The position numbers and the translations under genes are program-made. DNA of 64,000 nucleotides from CAZKCI01 sp964584165 (GTDB lineage Bacteria > Auribacterota > Erginobacteria > Erginobacterales > CAZKCI01). The DNA is taken from assembly GCA_964584165.1 (NCBI GenBank), contig CAZOYW010000006.1, forward strand, positions 52,707 through 116,706, written 5' to 3'. The notes under the pieces were generated by a model. That model made no database searches and was not told where the DNA came from. It was given only the letters and a program-made list of their open reading frames with translations. Below, piece by piece: positions 60,945 through 64,000 of the stretch (within the stretch, counting starts at the first letter, position 1; each line of letters opens with the position of its first letter).

Positions 60945-60972
60945 GGGATAGCACACTGCGATCGGCAACCCA

Positions 60973-61530
60973 TAATCAGTGATCAGTAATCAGTGATCAG
61001 TAATCAGTAATCAGTGATCAGTGACAGCACAAACACCAAGCGTCAATGCGATCAGGGCTGGAGGTAGTCGGAGGGATTTTCCCTCACCTCCCCCCGGCAA
61101 AAGAAATCGGCCTTGTCGATCATACCGGAGATCATTCTCCCCACCTCGCTGTACCGGCCGATAAGATCATCCCGTTTGATCTCTTTCAAATATCCGCAAT
61201 CTTGCGCCGTATCGATCCAATGTTGGGTTTCCTGATGTTCCCCGTCTCCGTCTGTAAGTTTGCTGATAAAATGCGCCTTGTACAGCCGCTTGGCCCAGGC
61301 TTCGGATATCTGAGCGCCTACTGAGCGGGAGGAGCGCCGGATCTGGCTGGTAAGCGAATATCTTTCTTCGTCGGGGAAAGCCTTGCTGAGTTCGAATATC
61401 TCTTTCGCTAGTTCCCTGGCCTTTTTGTACACCGTAAGGTCCCGATAGCTGTTGACGTGCCCCTCCATGTCGCCACCGTCGGTTGCTGATCACTGATCAC
61501 TGACCACTGATCACTGATTACTGATCACTG
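60973..61530. repeat. CAGTRAT heptamer arms bracketing an intact four-helix-bundle gene
   Basis: The left arm 60973-61025 (about seven units) and inverted right arm 61486-61530 (about six units) enclose 460 bases that contain only the small gene at 61052-61468. The right arm ends four bases before the stop codon of the radical SAM gene at 61534. Confidence 0.9.
61052..61468 (-). CDS. Four-helix-bundle protein (S23/IVP, Avd-like fold)
   Basis: 138 aa. SYRDLTVYKKARELAKEIF, DEERYSLTSQIRRSSRSVGA and QISEAWAKRLYKAHFISKL are the signature of the four-helix-bundle family first known from 23S rRNA intervening sequences. The same fold is used by Avd, the accessory protein of diversity-generating retroelements. 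Family members are basic, form pentamers and can bind nucleic acid. No rRNA, reverse transcriptase or template/variable repeat is in this window, so its partner is unknown. The gene is bracketed by inverted heptamer arrays. Confidence 0.88.
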   Translation of the reverse strand: MEGHVNSYRDLTVYKKARELAKEIFELSKAFPDEERYSLTSQIRRSSRSVGAQISEAWAKRLYKAHFISKLTDGDGEHQETQHWIDTAQDCGYLKEIKRDDLIGRYSEVGRMISGMIDKADFFCRGEVRENPSDYLQP

Positions 61531-61533
61531 CTT

Positions 61534-62640
61534 TTAGATGAAGTTCACATGGTCCGGCGGCTCCCCGACCGGCGCGTCCAGGTCGATCGCGCCTCTCTTC
61601 ACGTCCCAGAGGAACTCGTTGATCTTGTGCTGGAGGCAGAGGCAGGCGCAGTCGGTGCGGGCGTCGAACTTCTCGGAGGCGATGTAATCCATCACCTCCC
61701 AGTAGCGGTCGCTCTTCCAGAGCTCCTTGAAGGAGGTATCGATAATGTTGCCGATGTGGAACTTCTCCCGGTAGCGGCTGTTGAAGAGCATCCCGCAGGG
61801 GGCGACCAGGCCCGAGCCGGAGAACTGGGGCATGAAGGGCGCCCCGTAGCAGCGCGAGTACTTCCTCCCCCCGCCGGAGAGGATCTTCGACCACTTGGCC
61901 TTGACCAGGTAGTCCGGCGTGGAGAGGGCCTCGGCTTCCTTCAGAGTCTCGGTGAGTGAGAAGTAGCGAGAGTAGTCCACCCCCAGGGTGTGGAGCTCGT
62001 CGTCGGAGCAGTGCTTGATCACCGTGTAGTCGACCCCGAGCTCCTTCCCCAGGCGAGAGAGGGGGACGATCTGGTCGGCGTAGTCCGGGAGGAGGACCAT
62101 CTGGAGGCCCAGGGTGACGGCGAGCTTCTGCTCCCGCTTGACCCGGGCGGCCTCCCGGATGATCCCGGTCACCCGGTCGAAGCACTCCTCCGGGCAGCCC
62201 ATGACCTTCGCGTAGCGCTCCTTCTCCCCGGCCGAGATGTTGAAGCGGAGGTAGGTGAGGGCGGGGAGGATCTCGGGGAAGCGCTCGGTCTTGAGCAGGG
62301 CGCCGTTGGTCCCCAGCGCCATGTCCAGGCCGTTGGCCTTGCCCCAGAGGATGGCGTCGTAGAGGTAGGGGGAGCAGGTGGACTCGCCGTCGGAGACGAG
62401 CGAGATCGCCTTCACCCCGATCTCGGCGGCGTCGTCCAGGAAGCGGAAGATCACGTCCCGGGTCATCCTCTGCTCGTCGTGGAGCTGGAGCTTCCCGTAG
62501 CAGTAGACGCAGGAGTAGTTGCAGCGCCTCGTCAGCGCGCAGTCGATGGTGATGGGGGCGATCCGCTCCCCCTTAAGCCAGGCCTTGACCCGGTCCTTGT
62601 GCCACATCAGCTTGTGCCCGTCGAGAATCAGCTTTTGCAT
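61534..62640 (-). CDS. Radical SAM/SPASM-type protein
   Basis: 368 aa. Cys40, Cys44 and Cys47 (TRRCNYSCVYC) bind the cluster. The usual GGEP motif is replaced by SDGESTCSP, as in some other SPASM subfamilies. C-terminal cysteines (CYGAPFMPQFSGSGLVAPCG, CACLCLQHK) fit an auxiliary-cluster domain. It lies between the four-helix-bundle cassette and a GT2 gene. Substrate unknown. Confidence 0.9.
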   Translation of the reverse strand: MQKLILDGHKLMWHKDRVKAWLKGERIAPITIDCALTRRCNYSCVYCYGKLQLHDEQRMTRDVIFRFLDDAAEIGVKAISLVSDGESTCSPYLYDAILWGKANGLDMALGTNGALLKTERFPEILPALTYLRFNISAGEKERYAKVMGCPEECFDRVTGIIREAARVKREQKLAVTLGLQMVLLPDYADQIVPLSRLGKELGVDYTVIKHCSDDELHTLGVDYSRYFSLTETLKEAEALSTPDYLVKAKWSKILSGGGRKYSRCYGAPFMPQFSGSGLVAPCGMLFNSRYREKFHIGNIIDTSFKELWKSDRYWEVMDYIASEKFDARTDCACLCLQHKINEFLWDVKRGAIDLDAPVGEPPDHVNFI

Positions 62641-62939
62641 GGCTTACCTGCCGATTATTAGCGTCTGATTTCTCTGTTTCGTCTGATCTTCTATTTATAG
62701 GCGGGAGCGGCGTCCTCGCCTGCCCCGCATCCCAAGAATCTACTCAGGGCCGCGATCCCTTTACGGCCCGGCATCGGGGCAGGAATGCCCCTCCCACAAC
62801 TCCCGCTATCGCTCTCCCTTTGGGCCCGTGGGAGCGACATTCCTGCCTGCCCCGATCTATCGGGGTCGCGATTCCTGGATCGGGGCGGGACGCCCCTCCC
62901 ACACAAACAGCAAACGAAACCGAAGTGACCAGTGATCAG
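62641..62939. other. 299-base intergenic region with REP-like elements
   Basis: No gene is seen. REP-like units are at about 62699-62730 (GGGAGCGGCGTCCTCGCC), 62772-62798 (ATCGGGGCAGGAATGCCCC) and 62826-62902 (GTGGGAGCGACATTCCTG ... GGGGCGGGACGCCCC). The heptamer hairpin starts at 62924. Confidence 0.7.
62699..62902. repeat. REP-like element, copy 6 (several units)
   Basis: At least four units in both orientations share the GTGGGAG/CTCCCAC ends and the GGGGCAGGAATGCCCC or GGGGCGGGACGCCCC palindromes. This is the longest cluster of the family in the window. Confidence 0.75.
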
Positions 62940-62958
62940 TTACTGATTACTGATCACT
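62924..62958. repeat. Short CAGTRAT hairpin
   Basis: Arms of 17-18 bases meet without a spacer at 62940. The right arm is translated as the last residues (VISNQ) and stop of the GT2 gene. Confidence 0.88.
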
Positions 62959-63719
62959 CCTCCTCGTCTGCGGGCGGAGACGGAACCGGGGGCGAGGGCG
63001 GCCCGGGCGCCTCCTCCCCGGATCTCGAAAAAGAGGCGGATGAAGTCCCGCGTCACCGCCTTCAGCGACTTGAGCGAGACCGCCTTGGAGCCCCCGCCCC
63101 GGCGGACGTCCAGGCGGTAGGGGACCTCGGCGAAGAGGTAGCCCCCTTTCGCCGCCCGGACCACGTTCTCGGTCTGGAAGAAGAAGCCGTCGGAGCGGTT
63201 GGGGGCGTCCGCCAAAACGCAGCGCCGGTAGATCACCGTCCCGTTGGTGTAGTTGAACCTCGTCCCGAAGGCGAGGTTGACCAGGGCGAGGTAGAGGGCG
63301 GAATAGAGGTTCCTCTTCCCGCCCCGCACCTCCTTGTTGAAAACGAAGGGCACGACCAGGTCGACGTCCGCGAGGAGGGGAAGATAGCGGAGGGTCTCGG
63401 CGGGGTCGTTCTCGTCGTCGCCCGGCATCATCGCCACCGCCTCCCCGCGCGCGGCGCGGACCCCGTCCCGGAAGGAGGCCCCGATCCCTTGGGGCGCGGG
63501 GTGGGAGACCATCCGGACCCGGGGGTCGGAGCGGGAAAGCTCTTCCACGATCGCGGGCGTCCGGTCGGTCGAGCCGTCGTTGACCACCACCACCTCCCCC
63601 GCGATCCCCATCCGGTCGAAGGCGGCGAGGCACCGCGTGAGGGCGGAGCGGACGTTCGCCTCCTCGTTGAGGGCGGGCATGACCAGGGTCAGGCCGGGCG
63701 GGAGGAGCGGTTTTTCCAT
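62940..63719 (-). CDS. Family 2 glycosyltransferase
   Basis: 259 aa. The ATG at 63719 follows GGAG. Motifs: LVMPALNEEANV, VVVVNDGSTDRT, then MMPGDDENDP where other members have DADxQ, so the metal site is Asp-rich but shifted. It resembles polyprenyl-phosphate mannose/glucose synthases. The last five residues and stop are encoded by a heptamer arm, so the original C-terminus may have been replaced. It overlaps the preceding SPASM gene by 31 bases. Confidence 0.88.
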   Translation of the reverse strand: MEKPLLPPGLTLVMPALNEEANVRSALTRCLAAFDRMGIAGEVVVVNDGSTDRTPAIVEELSRSDPRVRMVSHPAPQGIGASFRDGVRAARGEAVAMMPGDDENDPAETLRYLPLLADVDLVVPFVFNKEVRGGKRNLYSALYLALVNLAFGTRFNYTNGTVIYRRCVLADAPNRSDGFFFQTENVVRAAKGGYLFAEVPYRLDVRRGGGSKAVSLKSLKAVTRDFIRLFFEIRGGGARAALAPGSVSARRRGGVISNQ

Positions 63720-64000
63720 AAGCGGCTCCGGAGGGTCCCCCGGACGGTCTCCCCGATCACGTCGAAATCCCAGTTGATCATCGCCGAGGTGTTGATCATC
63801 GAAACCAGGTAGCAGGTGTAGCAGGGCTTCTTCTCCAGGTGCTGGAAGGCGGCGTCGAAGCCGACCTTGTGCAGGTTCTGGCCGTCAAACTGGCCCTGCA
63901 TCCCCTGGCAGGGGTAGAGCCTCCCGTCCTCGTCGATCACGATCTCGTAGTTGCCGTACTGGCACTCGATGCACCTCTTCCCCAGCAGTTTCAAGGCCTC
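63689..64000 (-). CDS. Radical SAM/SPASM protein, C-terminal part (N-terminus beyond window)
   Basis: About 103 codons are visible, open to the right edge. CIECQYGNYEIVIDEDGRLY, PCQGMQGQ and KKPCYTCYLV form a SPASM-type auxiliary-cluster domain; the radical SAM barrel is outside the window. Its end overlaps the GT2 start by 31 bases, implying co-translation. Confidence 0.75.
   Translation of the reverse strand, partial: EALKLLGKRCIECQYGNYEIVIDEDGRLYPCQGMQGQFDGQNLHKVGFDAAFQHLEKKPCYTCYLVSMINTSAMINWDFDVIGETVRGTLRSRLWKNRSSRPA

Noticed and set aside
61052..61468. 23S rRNA intervening sequence
   Set aside because: The protein family fits, but no rRNA sequence flanks the gene.
60973..61530. Diversity-generating retroelement based on the Avd-like four-helix-bundle protein
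   Set aside because: No reverse transcriptase and no template/variable repeat pair were seen in the window.
2092..62958. CRISPR array
   Set aside because: The repeat units are only 7-9 bases, are contiguous without spacers, and no cas gene is present.

Overview
The window is GC-rich bacterial DNA that is densely coded and almost entirely on the minus strand; only two small membrane-protein genes (47164-48355) and a transposase remnant lie on the plus strand. The gene types are four YfhO-like membrane proteins, many GT-C-like membrane proteins, radical SAM/SPASM enzymes, B12-binding-type radical SAM enzymes, DegT aminotransferases and GT2 glycosyltransferases. Together with abundant short tandem repeats they suggest a surface-glycan or secondary-metabolite locus of an uncultured bacterium. 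An Omnitrophota/Auribacterota-like candidate lineage would fit, but no rRNA or ribosomal marker is present, so the taxonomy is a weak inference.

Layout. 1-5.7 kb: YfhO-like protein (cut by the edge), radical SAM/SPASM, GT2, YfhO. 5.8-13.8 kb: GT39-like membrane protein, sulfatase-fold lipoprotein, RmlC-like epimerase, split transketolase, B12-type radical SAM, GtrB-like polyprenyl-phosphate sugar synthase. 13.8-31.8 kb: a run of very large membrane proteins (one with a C-terminal ankyrin region, two pairs or trios of paralogues) mixed with two methyltransferases and a GT2. 32-47 kb: a GT75/STELLO-like transferase, two radical SAM/SPASM and three B12-type radical SAM proteins, two more large membrane proteins (one with a C-terminal discoidin domain), a membrane phosphodiesterase-fold protein and a GT9 heptosyltransferase-like protein. 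47-48.4 kb: two plus-strand paralogous membrane proteins with winged-helix-like tails. 48.4-64 kb: three DegT aminotransferases, a sugar epimerase/dehydratase, a methyltransferase-like protein, a YfhO, five SPASM proteins, a four-helix-bundle protein and a GT2.

How the genes may work together (inference). GT2 enzymes of the GtrB/DPM type charge a polyprenyl-phosphate with sugars. The YfhO and GT39-like membrane proteins could then transfer those sugars on the outer face of the membrane, as B. subtilis YfhO is thought to do with CsbB. The DegT, RmlC-like, epimerase, transketolase and methyltransferase genes could supply unusual sugars. The substrates of the twelve radical SAM proteins are unknown.

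The most unusual aspect is the repeat landscape. From about 48 to 63 kb nearly every gap holds tandem arrays of 7-, 8- or 9-bp units. They usually form inverted arms and start at, inside, or a few bases after the stop codon of the upstream gene. The main heptamer family (CAGTRAT on the plus strand) keeps one polarity at all nine loci, twice forms an in-frame hairpin inside a gene, and brackets a four-helix-bundle gene and a truncated IS4-type transposase. A variant array brackets a second, broken four-helix-bundle gene. A separate REP-like family of two small palindromes is scattered over the window.
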